Positions 35,001 to 43,800 of a stretch of DNA of 64,000 bases are shown piece by piece. Where the stretch lies: positions 2,727,034-2,791,033 of the forward strand of contig OZ029922.1 of NCBI GenBank assembly GCA_964023275.1, given 5' to 3'. How positions within the stretch are numbered: position 1 is the stretch's first letter; each line of letters opens with the position of its first letter. Under the pieces are notes generated by a model. The model did not search any database. It was given only the letters and a program-made list of their open reading frames with translations, and was not told the DNA's origin. Made by a program: the position numbers and the translations under genes. The DNA is from Norana najaformis. Lineage: Eukaryota > Annelida > Clitellata > Crassiclitellata > Hormogastridae.

Positions 35001-38000
35001 AATGGTTCTGCAAGTTAAGATACTGGTAGATTAAGAATGCCAACAGCATAAGTTTCAGGATAGAATGCGACAGATTGCAAGCCAACGTCTTGGCACAGTG
35101 ACTGGGTGATTGATTACATAAACCTTGCGAGTAGCTTCTTCATTGAGTTCAGAAGCACTTTTAGCAGCTTAGCATTCAGGTCTAAACTTAACATATGTCT
35201 GTTTCTACTTGCTTACCAACTGTAGCTTGACTTCTGGTTCCCCGAGTTCTTGAATTTTGACTAAGCTTCTCCAACAGATTGTGATGTTTGACTGGTTTTG
35301 CTTGATGTCTTGGGCATTATAATAACGGTGCTATGGAAGTCATGATTGAGGCTAGATTAGATTAGATTGAATTGGATTAGACAGGTCAATTGGCATTTCC
35401 TGATTCAATGAGCTGAAGGCATAGGAGGCAACAAGAAATGCAATTTTGTATCTTGTTTCATTGTTGTGCTAATGAATGCAGCCGTGAGAATCTTTGTGGA
35501 TGTCAGGTGGAGACAGGACATTCAGATAATCATAGCAACTAAGGTTCTAGATAAGATTAGTTATGACTTTACATTACATTATTGCTTTTGATATGGATTG
35601 TATTCATATATGGTATTGTATTGTATTGTATTTGATGACTTATATAGTGCTTCTTACATAACAAACTACTCAGAGGCACTTCCAGCATGAGAACCCCTGG
35701 GAAATAAAATTGTTTAAACAACGAGCTGACTGAACTCTATCACCAACAGAGCCCCTTGCACGAAATGAGAGCAGAAGTCCATTCCATAGAGATGGGCCAA
35801 CAACAGCAAAAGCCCTCTGCTGTGCAAGTGAGGACTTGATATGGTAATTTTTGTATTGTATAGTGTATGTATTGTATCTGGTATTTGTATATTTATGAAC
35901 TCCAGATTAGATGAGATTAGTTACGATATTTTAGTGTTGTATTTTAATTTATGTTTTCATTAGTTACGGCATCTGATCATCCAGAGAGTGAACTGAGTAA
36001 GCATTTCACTGTTATTCTGGATAGGTTTCTTAATGCTAAATACTACTTCTGTATTCTGTTTTGTTCATTCATTTATTCATTCATTCAGAGCATTTATGTA
36101 GCACCCTTTGAAGATGCCCACCCTTTGGTGCTTCGAGACAAGACTTAGCAAAGGATAAAAGTTTTCAAGTGTTGGTGAAAGGTGCTCTAGCTTTCCTGGT
36201 CAGGAGGACATATAGATCATCGCAATTATAAAGCGAATGTCGCTAAGCAACTGCATGTTTCTTGGTTTAGGTCCCTGCAAGTGGAACCATATTACATTAT
36301 CTAATCTAATGACTTCTATAGCGCCGTTATCATAATGCCAAAGGCATCAATCGATGATCACTTTGGGTGAAATCATAAAGTATTGGAGAAGCCAGGTCAA
36401 ATTCCTATGGATCGAAGTTGTTGAGCTGTACAGTGTGTAAGTTGTGTGATCATTGTATTATTTTGATGTTTGGACTTCACTGTTCTTAAGTCCTGAGCCA
36501 CACCTTGAAGGTCAAATATAGAAACAGGCTTACTTTACCTTACCTACCTTACCTTAGTATACCTTACCAGTCTGTTCTGTTCATGAAACTATCTTTTGCC
36601 TTTCTCTGTGTATTAACTTTCTGTACAAAAAGCACTTCAAGGCACATAAATTTATTCATATTTGTTTTTTTAAATCAATAAGGTACAGTAAATCTGTTCA
36701 TTGGTCAGGAATAGGCATACTATTTCATTTTCTAGATTTTTTGGTGGCATATTTATGATGACTTTTCTGCTTTCAATGAATTTGTTCATGTTTTGTGACT
36801 TCAGTGCCTCCAGATGACAATGTTAATGCAAGCAGTGGTCAAACTGCCAGCAGCAGACAACAAAGAAAACTTGATTGTTTTAAATGCTGTGGGCGTAACC
36901 TAAGTGGTAGTCGATCACACAATAAGGAAGAAATAGTGTCACTTACTGCACCTACCAATGGAGAATCTGTTAACGACAGGAGGCCAAGTGGTCCAGAAAA
37001 TGATACAACGCAGCCTACTGTTGGGAATGGTCATGCCACTGATGTTGTAACACAGCCTGATGGAAGCAACAGTCACCTTTCTGGTGAAAGAACTCAACCT
37101 GCCAGTAGTACATCTCTGGCTGGTGCCAACTTGGGTCAACCTGCCAGTAGTGCATCTCAGCCTGGTGCCAACTTGGGTCAACCTGCCAGTAGTGCATCTC
37201 AGCCTGGTGCCAACTTGGGTCAACCTGCCAGTAATACACCTCAACCTGGTGCCAACTTGGGTCAACCTGCCAGTAGTGCATCTCTGCCTGGTGCCAACTT
37301 GGGTCAACCTGCCAGTAGTGCTCATCAGCCTGGTGCCAACTTGGGTCAACCTGGTCCTTTGAGCAGTGGTGGCTTGGGCGTTAGTCAAGAAGGAGTAGAC
37401 CCAAGAAATGGTAAACTTTATGTAATTTTTCATGAATTCCTAAAGTAGGTTTTTTCAGATAGTGCATTTTTTATTTGTGTAACCTTTTTAGGCTGTTATT
37501 TTTTAATCCAGCGACTGCATTTTGTAAAAAATTGCAAATCTTCTCTGACCTGCCTGCATTCCGATCATGTTCTTCATGCTGTATTTGTGGACAACCCTTC
37601 TGACTTGACGCAGCACTTGTGAATAAGCTAGTGCCCTGTGTTTAGCTTTTAAGTAGCGCTTTATTGTGCTGAACTGTCAATCGTAAAGTCATGGGTTCAG
37701 ATCCCTGCCCAGGCTTACATTTTTTCAACATTTCGGCTCCACTTGTATCTCAGAGTGAACTCGACTATAATGAGCACACCAGCTGTACACTGTCATTTGA
37801 AGATGACAGGGTGAGCGATAAGGCTGGTCACTCACCTTCATGTGCTGAGGCTAAGAAAAAAGGAAGTTACTAGCAGTTCCCATGGCTGCCTATTGGGGGT
37901 AGCTCAGACAATTGCCCTACTTAGTATTATTACTACAAAATTTCTAATGCGCCCAGTCACACAGAAATGTGAATCTAATCTAATGACTTCTATGGCGCCG

Positions 38001-41000
38001 TTATCTTAATGTCCAAGGCATCAGTCGATGGTTGCTTCAAGTCAAACTCGTAATCCAGAATCACAATCCATTGGAGAAGCCCTGTTGAATTCCGAGGCCT
38101 GGTTAGCCAGCTGCCAGGTAGAAGTGGTGGAAGTGCAGTTAAATATCGAGACGTTTTGATTCTTGATGATTCATCTCTAAATCATAAGAATAGTTATAGT
38201 TGTAATATCTGTAGTTTCCAATGTGTTCTTTGTAGCTAAGCAGCAGGGTAGTAGTCTGTGTTCGTATATTCCACCCGTGGCAGTTCAGTCAACATCCCAA
38301 GGTGCTCATCGTTCATTGGTTTCAGAGGCACCGCATTCCGGAACACTTCAGGAACCTGATTTTGACTTACAGAGTGATGATCCATCTGTTGGTAATTTGT
38401 AAATTTTACCTCTTTTTTATGTGTGTGTACCAATTTTGAAGAATTATTCATAGGACTCGGTTGTTGTTGCTCAGATCTGCTGGCCTTGTTAAGACATTAT
38501 ATTTATTATGAACAGTTGCTCAGTAGGTCAGCTACTTCCTGTGTTAATTGCTCACTATGCTTGTTGCTCTCTAGGTCAGTTGCTCACTAAGTCAGTTGCT
38601 GACTCGGTCAGTTACTTCCTATGTCTGTTAGTGTCTAAATTAGACACTCACAATTAAATTGCTCACTAAATCACTTGCTTACTAAATCAGTATGAAATTT
38701 CTGAGGTATTTTAACACCAGGTAATTGTCAATGTTGAAGCAACACCTACCAATACTACACACGTGATATGCTTGAAACGAAAGTGGGGCTGTGAAATCCT
38801 GCTACAAAGTCTACTAACTTACTGCAATGGGTCATTTAATTAAATCTAAGTAAAAGTATCACAATTTTACTGAATGTCAAGAGAATGTCTTTCTGGTAGT
38901 GTACTTTTGAAAATTTTCACTGAGTTTGCTGAATGAAAATTGTTTCAAATTTATGTCTTTGAGTTAATAATTTTACCTGGATGAGCTTCACATTTGCATT
39001 TGACTTGACATAATGTGTGGAATTCATGGAAATGCACATATCAAGAGTAAGTTGTGCACAGTTCAACAGTGCAATTCTAATCTGATCTAATGACTTCTGT
39101 AGAGCTGTTATCATAATCCCCAATCGATGATTGCTTCAGGTGAAATCATAATAAAAATCGTGATCTAATGGAGAAGCTGTGTCAAAAAAAACCAGAAGTT
39201 AGGCTATGGTGGGTAAGCAAGTTGAAACAGATTCGTTTTGATTTCACTTGATGGGCCCCGGGATTCAGACTGTAGCCATTAAGGTGAAAAGTGAACATGT
39301 ACCTATATCTAGTTCTAGCGCATATTGCTTTGGTTCAAGCTACATGTGTTTGCATCCTTTGTAAGGTGCTATATAAATTGCCAGATCTTTGAATACATAT
39401 ATACACGTGTTATTTCTCTTTATGGTGAGCAGTTGACCTAGTGAGCAGTTTTTTTCTTTTATTTGGTTTTAAGTTAAACTTTGAGCAAAATCAAGAAAAT
39501 TAAGTGTCATCAGTAGAAAGATGCTCCTTTGGTTGGGCTCTACATGTGTGCAAGAGCCTGCCAGTGGTGACTTCTCCAGTTATCTGAGCATAATTTTCTT
39601 ACCAATGAACATTTCTGTTTTGCAGAAACTGTGCAACCACCTATGCCAGTGGGCACAGCACTTTTCAAAGGTACTTGAAAGGTGCTATATAAAGATACAG
39701 GCATGCATACATACAAACATACATGTATACAGACATTCATGCATACATTTATACATACATCTAATTACTGTTATTGTGATGATCACTTTTTGTGAAACCA
39801 TTTGTCAAATATCATTATCATATGTCGTAACAATGGGAATGTTCTGTTGCAATTTTCAGATGAAGGCATAGTCAAAAAGTACATTAGTAAGATCCAAAAA
39901 AATTACACCAAAATAATGAAGATGTTCAGTGTAAGCAATGGTTTGATTAACTACCTGTATCAAGAAAAGTTTCTGACGTTTGAGGAAATGACTGAACTGC
40001 AGGTAAGCGTATGTCGGTTTTTAATGAAATAACTTCACTGTTTAATTACAAGTGTTCAGAGCAGAACATTCTAAACAATGCACTGAATGCCAGTGCTTGT
40101 CAAACCCTAATGCTGTATCAGGGGGCCAGTCGGAAAATTCAGAAATTAATGGTGCTCAGGTTTTGCTACTCTGTGTTATTTTGACTGTATGGCCCTTCAT
40201 GCTTATATTTTTTAATGTATGGCCCTTGATGCATATCATATTTCTTTTTCCACCATAATTGGCCGAACTTATCTCATCACTTCTGCATAACATAATTTAA
40301 AGTCAGCTGGTGCTGGTGTTTCAAATTTGCAGAGTGTACAGCACTGCCTTTTCCAAGCATAAAGCTTGTCACCCTTAATGCTTGGCAGCTCTTCTGTGGC
40401 ATCTGTGATGTTCAGTGTGGATTTAGGTTAATGTGGTTTCTTGTTAAAATGATCCTTAAAAATTGATGAGTTTTCAACTTATTAGTCTTAGTCAGACCAT
40501 TATTAGTAGCTATTAAGCAGATTAAGGTATATTATTTTGTGATATATGGATAAGAACTAAACAAGTTGATAATGTAAAGGACAGTTTAGTTAAGTCCTCT
40601 GCCAAACTGTATGCATGGATCCCAAGCTCACTATTCCATATTTGCCGTTAGTGGTCCACAAGCATCAGCGTAAAGTTATTGCCGGTCCCTGGCTTAAGGA
40701 AGTTTTAGAACCAGTTATCTAATATGTGATTTATATTGCACAGATTTATAACCGCATTGTCTACAACTATGTTTACTCCTCAGACTAATCAAATCCAGGC
40801 CTTAATCTGGTTGTAGCACAAGTGGAAATTGTTGTGGGCTAGTCGGCCTTTGCACCAAGTTTTTCGGAATGTGCTTCTTTACTCTCTTCTGAGTTCTGTT
40901 GTCCTACTGATCCTGACCTGCCTGTTCTTTTCATCTTTTGGATGTCTTTCTGTCTCACTGACCTGGAATTCCTTCAATTTTCCTGTTATGTGTGCTAGCG

Positions 41001-43800
41001 CATCATCAAGAATTGAAGCCTAATGCATTATCTGAGCCTAGCTATGGCAATTATCAGATTGGAATAGGTTATGTGAGCAGTGAATGAGGAAACTTTTATC
41101 CACTTTTTTAAATGTTTCTGTTTGCAGGAACTAAAGAAAAAGGCGAACGGTGACGCAGAAGCCTTTCGTAAGATCCAAGAAAGACTGCAACAACGTGGTG
41201 ACAAAGCAGCCAAAATTTTCCTGGAAGCCTTGGTACATCCAGAAACCAGACTAGACGCACTCGCCGAGTTTATAGATCAGGAACGAGCAGAGGAGCTAAT
41301 TAAAAAACGAGGTTAGCTTTGTTTATGATTCACAACCACTGTGTTTAGGCCAAGCTTTTTCACGTTCAATTGTAATCATTGTAACTTTTTATATAGCGCC
41401 TTTTTGAGAGAAACACCTAAGATGTAACAACACAAAACCACAATCAAACAGAATGGTTTTCAAGCGCTTGTTGAAAAGTGGCAAAGAAAGACAACGGAGC
41501 TCATGTCGTAGGTTGATAGGCAATAATCTATTCCAAAAAGATGAACCAACCAAAGTGAAGTTCATACATACATACGTTCTTTATACTGCGCTGTGAAATT
41601 TCAGGTCAGAGGGACAACCATGTCACCTTGTACAGCAGAGCAAAGGGATCTTCTGCCAGGAATGGTTGAGACCAAGATGCAAAAAGCAGCTTTGCCAAAG
41701 AAGGCAGAAGAGCTGGACAAGATGAACCAGAAATATGGCCTGAGCAAACCAGACATCAAAAAGTAGTTGTCAGCGCTAGAGAAGTAGTTGCAGGACTTGT
41801 AATCGTTGCTGGCTGTAAATACGTTCCACTCTGAAGTTAAAAAGAATTGCAGTTTCTTCCACATGAACTGGATATATGTCTAAACCTGGGTATACTGCTG
41901 ATCAGCTGAGTCTCAGCATTTAAAACAGATTGTAGCTGATTAATGAGGGCAAGGGTTATGCCTACATAAATGGCAGTGTCTTAATCAACCCTGGTGTATA
42001 TGAATGTTTGCAACGGGGTCATGACGGCTTGAGTTGTAAGCAAGCAGTGTGCTGTCGAATCTGATGCAAGTGGGGAAAAGCAGATTTTATATACACTATT
42101 CACATGCTTTAAGACAATCAGTTAATGTTCCGGTCACATCCAGATTACAAAAAGTAGTGTTGCATTAAGGTTGTGAGGGTCTGTAATTGAATTTTGCAAA
42201 ACAGAATACCCGAAAAAATTCTGGATTTTGACTTTAAAATTAGATTATTATTAATTTTGATTAGCGTGTTCATATGTAAATAATTACTATAAATGTCTTT
42301 TTTTGGATGTGGCCATGTCTGGATTGACACCAATTCTGATTTCTTCTTTTGGATTCGACTGCTTGGTTTACTGATTCTGTTCATGATCTGAGAAATTTTA
42401 AAAAAATATTTTGGTACAAATTTGAATTGTAGGAGACAGTGCCAAATGAAATTGTTTGGGCTGCATGTATCTGGTTAAAGTGAGTAGAATGTCCTGCTAG
42501 CTAGTAACCTTAGAATACACGTCTTAATTTTCTTTGTTGTGTTATGATTTGCAGGTGATCCTGATGCCAATTCTGTTTCTGGTAAAGAAGTTTCCTGATC
42601 TCGTTATAGTTAATTAACAGCATTATGTTTGTATGAATGTATGTATGTATATATGTATCTAGACAAAGCAACTCATAGAAGCTGAGGCTGTGCTGTCTAA
42701 GCGGTGTTAAAACTCTACCATGGTCGTATTTGGGTGGTGCCAGTCAGAAGCCTGGATAAAGGAGGAGGACGATGCTAATCGTTTTTGTTATAACACAGCA
42801 TCTTTAAACAGAAACTGCATACACACACAAATGACGTTAACGTTGTTAAGAAGAAAAGTTGATCATTAAGCCAACAATGCTTAGATAACTAGAAAAATCA
42901 CAATCATAATACATACTCTGCTTGAAATTACTTGCCTTTATTATCTTAATCAATAGCATATATATTTAAATGGGACTAATTTGGACATTTGCCTGTATTA
43001 GATGTTCAGTTATATTACCTGTATTCTTATGGATTGTTCTAGACTGGTTCTGTCCAAAGGATTGTGGTTCAGAATTGCGCTTTTGCTTAGAAGTGACCGA
43101 CTGTTGATTGATGCCTCAGCGTGCATTTTGTTAAGGCACAATAGAAGTTTCCAGATTAGAATAGACTGGACTGTCTTACTTTACTTTATCATCCCTGTCA
43201 TTTAGTATATAACTACCCAGTAGATCTCTTACTGGTTACATTCAAGTAAATGTTATTTTGGGGTTATGTTTGTTTTAATTTAATTTGTTTGCATGTTTGA
43301 TCGCCTTTTTCTTACATTAACGTTTTTGTTTTGTTTGGCGTATGCAGTTTGAGTTACAGTGTTTGCTTGTTCTAGACTTTTTAGATGGCAGAGAGCTTCC
43401 TAGTAATGGGGATGTTGTAGACAGCCCTAAACGTGAAACTGGCCCAGATAAGACACACGTAAAAATTCCTTCCAACACTGCAATTGACCCAGGCAAAACT
43501 CAAGTGAAAATTCCTTCCAACACTGCGAACGACCCAGATGAGACACTTGTGAAAATTCCTTCCAACACTGCGAACGACCCAGATGAGACACTTGTGAAAA
43601 TTCCTTCCAACACTGCGAACGACCCAGATGAGACACTTGTGAAAATTCCTTCCAACACTGCAAACGACCCAGATGAGACACCAGTGAAAGAAGTTGATGC
43701 CCCTGTTGTTCCGCGCACACCGCAGACTATTCAGACGAAGAAGGCAGATGACACTGGGGAGCTCTGGGCTGATCATCCATGGCCTGCATCTACATGTTGA
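25934..43800 (+). CDS. TNF-receptor-like membrane protein with intracellular CARD (15 coding exons)
   Basis: Predicted type I receptor of 760 residues; exons listed below sum to 2283 nt with no frame break. Layout: signal peptide about 1-17 (MLMSFSVLLLIQLSGAA); Cys-rich TNFR-type repeats about 20-180 with six N-glycosylation sequons; transmembrane helix about 194-217 ending CWQQ; Ser/Pro/Gln-rich tail with six 14-residue repeats; CARD about 502-610; tail with five 15-residue repeats and stop. Known of the families: TNFR ectodomains bind TNF-type ligands, and CARDs pair with other CARDs (caspases, RIPK2/BCL10-type adaptors). Inference: ligand-driven clustering would recruit a CARD partner directly. 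TLQE (38343-38354) fits the TRAF2 consensus. Start chosen because ATG 25934 has A at -3 and heads the signal peptide; the 5' UTR exon boundary is just upstream (25916). Ligand and orthology are unknown. Confidence 0.8.
26267..26447 (+). mobile_element. tRNA-derived SINE copy (full length)
   Basis: Sense copy: head ggggcactattggtttgagc, loop gcttgtaatg, B box gggttcaagcc, core gggaccttgagcaaggcc, tail cttaataaatgcagaaagaa. In TNFR-CARD intron 1. Confidence 0.8.
26665..26850 (+). mobile_element. Second-family SINE copy
   Basis: gttagcatgctgaaccatga, B-box-like gcattcaaatgtc, then gagcacatcaactgtaaact; matches 37668-37910 in order. Confidence 0.45.
26970..27119 (+). CDS. TNFR-CARD exon 2: Cys-rich repeat
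   Basis: Residues 44-94. CVQCPAGTF is the C-x2-C-x-x-G-x-[FY] signature that opens TNFR repeats; GNGS is a glycosylation sequon. Acceptor ttacag, donor gtaagt, phase 1-1. Confidence 0.85.
27274..27319. repeat. Perfect 21-bp inverted repeat
   Basis: attatatagcacctcttcaa-g and its exact reverse complement are separated by only ctct. It joins two copies of the LINE-tail sequence cttgaagaggtgctatata head to head; the right copy continues as the next feature. Confidence 0.9.
27299..27605 (-). mobile_element. LINE 3' end fragment
   Basis: Shares ggagctcatatggtaggctg, the gtgggacaaccaagtcat block and ctgccaggaatggtgaaacc with 41369-41690. Minus frame carries FYLISGSY-type debris only. Confidence 0.5.
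28433..28570 (+). CDS. TNFR-CARD exon 3: Cys-rich repeat
   Basis: Residues 94-140, CGCFNETYW ... CHKTCPPGEHL, another CPPGE-type repeat. Acceptor ctgccag, donor gtgtgt, phase 1-1. Confidence 0.83.
28719..28895 (-). mobile_element. tRNA-derived SINE copy
   Basis: Full order tail-core-head in reverse. On the minus strand the tRNA-like head has loop CTTGTAA (anticodon TGT) and B box GGTTCGAGCC. Confidence 0.8.
28971..29142 (-). mobile_element. tRNA-derived SINE copy
   Basis: Tail ttctgcatttattaagcacc, shortened core, head aaccaattggctgccatgcc. It lies 75 bp from the previous copy in the same orientation. Confidence 0.75.
29913..30103 (-). mobile_element. tRNA-derived SINE copy (diverged)
   Basis: ATT tail, tttgcatttatttagcagca, core gcactcgctcaaggtgcctg, head ggcttgaacccgcacactac. 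Third copy in the same intron. Confidence 0.7.
30180..30252 (+). CDS. TNFR-CARD exon 4: Cys-rich repeat
   Basis: Residues 140-164, LCVPCVNGTFKNVNGTHECS then PC, the most typical TNFR repeat of the protein. Acceptor ttttag, donor gtaagt, phase 1-2. Confidence 0.87.
30290..30400 (-). repeat. Family C retroelement tail
   Basis: gcagcgccattatcatgatg, then ttgacggttgcttcaactgt; truncated copy after TNFR-CARD exon 4. Confidence 0.5.
30600..30790 (+). repeat. Family D retroelement tail
   Basis: ttctgtctgaggtcttctgg, ctgacttgatgcagcacttg and gaataagctt; directly upstream of exon 5. Confidence 0.55.
30941..30996 (+). CDS. TNFR-CARD exon 5
   Basis: Residues 164-183, VCNKTETECNAMQDAACGL, closing the last Cys-rich repeat; NKT sequon. 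Acceptor ttccag, donor gtattt, phase 2-1. Confidence 0.85.
31029..31210 (+). mobile_element. tRNA-derived SINE copy
   Basis: Sense copy from ggggcactgtatcaaattga through gttcgagccttcctgagatg and cgcttaataggtgcagaaat to an AAT tail, right after exon 5. Confidence 0.78.
31769..31852 (+). repeat. About 29-bp tandem repeat, three copies
   Basis: Unit gttaaattcactaatgctat followed by aaattatac, in TNFR-CARD intron 5 just before exon 6. Confidence 0.8.
31919..31979 (+). CDS. TNFR-CARD exon 6: stalk and start of membrane helix
   Basis: Residues 183-203, polar stalk MSPVENQNN then AGMIIGLVVG. Acceptor tttttag, donor gtaagt, phase 1-2. Confidence 0.83.
32856..32914 (+). CDS. TNFR-CARD exon 7: membrane helix
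   Basis: Residues 203-222, FIVVGLFVGLLVCWQQGYI; it completes a helix of about 24 residues with the previous exon. Acceptor tttcag, donor gtgagt, phase 2-1. Confidence 0.85.
33282..33323 (+). CDS. TNFR-CARD exon 8
   Basis: Residues 223-236, membrane-proximal CGSYSPRRSSDRP, basic as expected inside the membrane. Acceptor ttttag, donor gtgagt, phase 1-1. Confidence 0.75.
33366..34602. mobile_element. DNA transposon-like element with TA ends
   Basis: The left end taccgtataaacgcgactat and the right end, read in reverse, TACCATATAAACTCGAATAT form terminal inverted repeats, and both sides repeat ataagtcga motifs further in (33390-33465 and 34530-34590). The TA at each end suits a Tc1/mariner or pogo-type target. 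No transposase frame is left, so it is a 1.24-kb non-autonomous copy in TNFR-CARD intron 8. Confidence 0.65.
35235..35390 (+). repeat. Family C retroelement tail (reverse orientation)
   Basis: cttctggttccccgagttct, taataacggtgctatggaag, then a gattagattagatt tail. A LINE-like tail with tattgtattgta repeats follows at 35600-35850. Confidence 0.55.
35964..35996 (+). CDS. TNFR-CARD exon 9
   Basis: 33-nt exon, residues 237-247 (TASDHPESEL), acceptor cattag, donor gtaagc, phase 1-1. Short, so supported mainly by splice sites and phase. Confidence 0.6.
   Translation, partial: LRHLIIQRVN
36085..36410 (-). repeat. LINE-like tail and family C copy
   Basis: 36090-36195 (gcatttatgtagcacccttt ... gttttcaagtgttggtgaaa) matches 61655-61770. 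36301-36410 is a family C copy (tctatagcgccgttatcata). Confidence 0.5.
36805..37410 (+). CDS. TNFR-CARD exon 10: 14-residue repeats
   Basis: Residues 248-449. A Cys cluster (CFKCCGRN) is followed by a polar disordered region and six tandem copies of the unit QPASSASQPGANLG at 37095-37346 (42 bp each). Acceptor ttcag, donor gtaaac, phase 1-1. If not spliced the frame would stop at 37446-37448. Confidence 0.85.
37095..37346 (+). repeat. Coding 42-bp tandem repeat, six copies
   Basis: Six in-frame units caacctgccagtagtgcatc...; two adjacent copies are identical and others differ at a few bases, so the array is recent and still exchanging sequence. Confidence 0.95.
37555..37910 (+). mobile_element. 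Family D tail followed by second-family SINE
   Basis: 37590-37665 is a D tail (gacttgacgcagcacttgtg). 37668-37910 starts tgctgaactgtcaatcgtaa with B-box-like gggttcagatccc and the tgagcacaccagctgtacac block. Confidence 0.5.
37974..38110 (-). repeat. Family C retroelement tail
   Basis: tctatggcgccgttatctta, aaggcatcagtcgatggttg, aatccattggagaagccctg. Confidence 0.6.
38236..38391 (+). CDS. TNFR-CARD exon 11: possible TRAF motif
   Basis: Residues 450-501. GTLQEPDFD contains TLQE, which fits the TRAF2-type consensus [PSAT]-x-[QE]-E. Acceptor ttgtag, donor gtaatt, phase 1-1. Confidence 0.75.
38515..38700 (+). repeat. Degenerate about 18-bp tandem repeat
   Basis: Variants of gctcactaagtcagttgct about ten times in TNFR-CARD intron 11. 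Confidence 0.65.
39078..39240 (-). repeat. Family C retroelement tail
   Basis: tctgatctaatgacttctgt, gttatcataatccccaatcg, aatggagaagctgtgtcaaa. Confidence 0.55.
39860..40002 (+). CDS. TNFR-CARD exon 12: CARD, first half
   Basis: Residues 502-549. Helical, with KYISKIQKNYTKIMKMF and LINYLYQEKFLTFEEMTELQ, matching CARD helices 1-3 (I-x-x-N...; LxxYLxxExxLTxEE). Acceptor tttcag, donor gtaagc, phase 1-0. Confidence 0.82.
41128..41311 (+). CDS. TNFR-CARD exon 13: CARD, second half
   Basis: Residues 550-610. RKIQERLQQRGDKAAKIFLE then ALVHPETRLDALAEFI is the diagnostic CARD ending (LLxxLxxRGxxAFxxFLxAL ... LAxxL). A basic KKRG end follows. Acceptor tttgcag, donor gttagc, phase 0-1. Confidence 0.85.
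41369..41690 (-). mobile_element. LINE 3' end fragment in TNFR-CARD intron 13
   Basis: Tail atatagcgcctttttgagag at the low side. Minus frame holds VSTIPGRRSLCSAVQGD and an FxxRLKTILFD-like end, matching 27299-27605 and 15761-15915. Confidence 0.55.
42555..42581 (+). CDS. TNFR-CARD exon 14 (27-nt micro-exon)
   Basis: Encodes DPDANSVS across its borders; acceptor ttgcag, donor gtaaag, phase 1-1. DPD echoes the DPDET repeats of the next exon. Symmetric, hence skippable. Confidence 0.6.
43376..43800 (+). CDS. TNFR-CARD exon 15: 15-residue repeats and stop
   Basis: Residues about 620-760 and TGA 43798-43800. Acceptor ttctag, phase 1 in. Five tandem units VKIPSNTANDPDETL (43459-43683), then a Pro/Thr tail ending PWPASTC. 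The antisense strand is also open across the repeats, which is only a consequence of the 45-bp periodicity. Confidence 0.82.
43459..43683 (+). repeat. Coding 45-bp tandem repeat, five copies
   Basis: Unit gtgaaaattccttccaacac followed by tgcgaacgacccagatgaga and cactt. The central copies are identical over at least one whole unit, pointing to very recent duplication. Confidence 0.95.

Noticed and set aside
36939-37433. 164-codon minus-strand frame opposite the 42-bp repeats
   Set aside because: Mirror of the coding repeat in receptor exon 10; no independent evidence.
39860-41311. Death domain or DED instead of CARD
   Set aside because: The RG-x-KA-x-x-FLEAL pattern after a helix and the LTFEEM-type turn fit CARD; the Trp and spacing usual for death domains and the RxDL motif of DEDs are absent.
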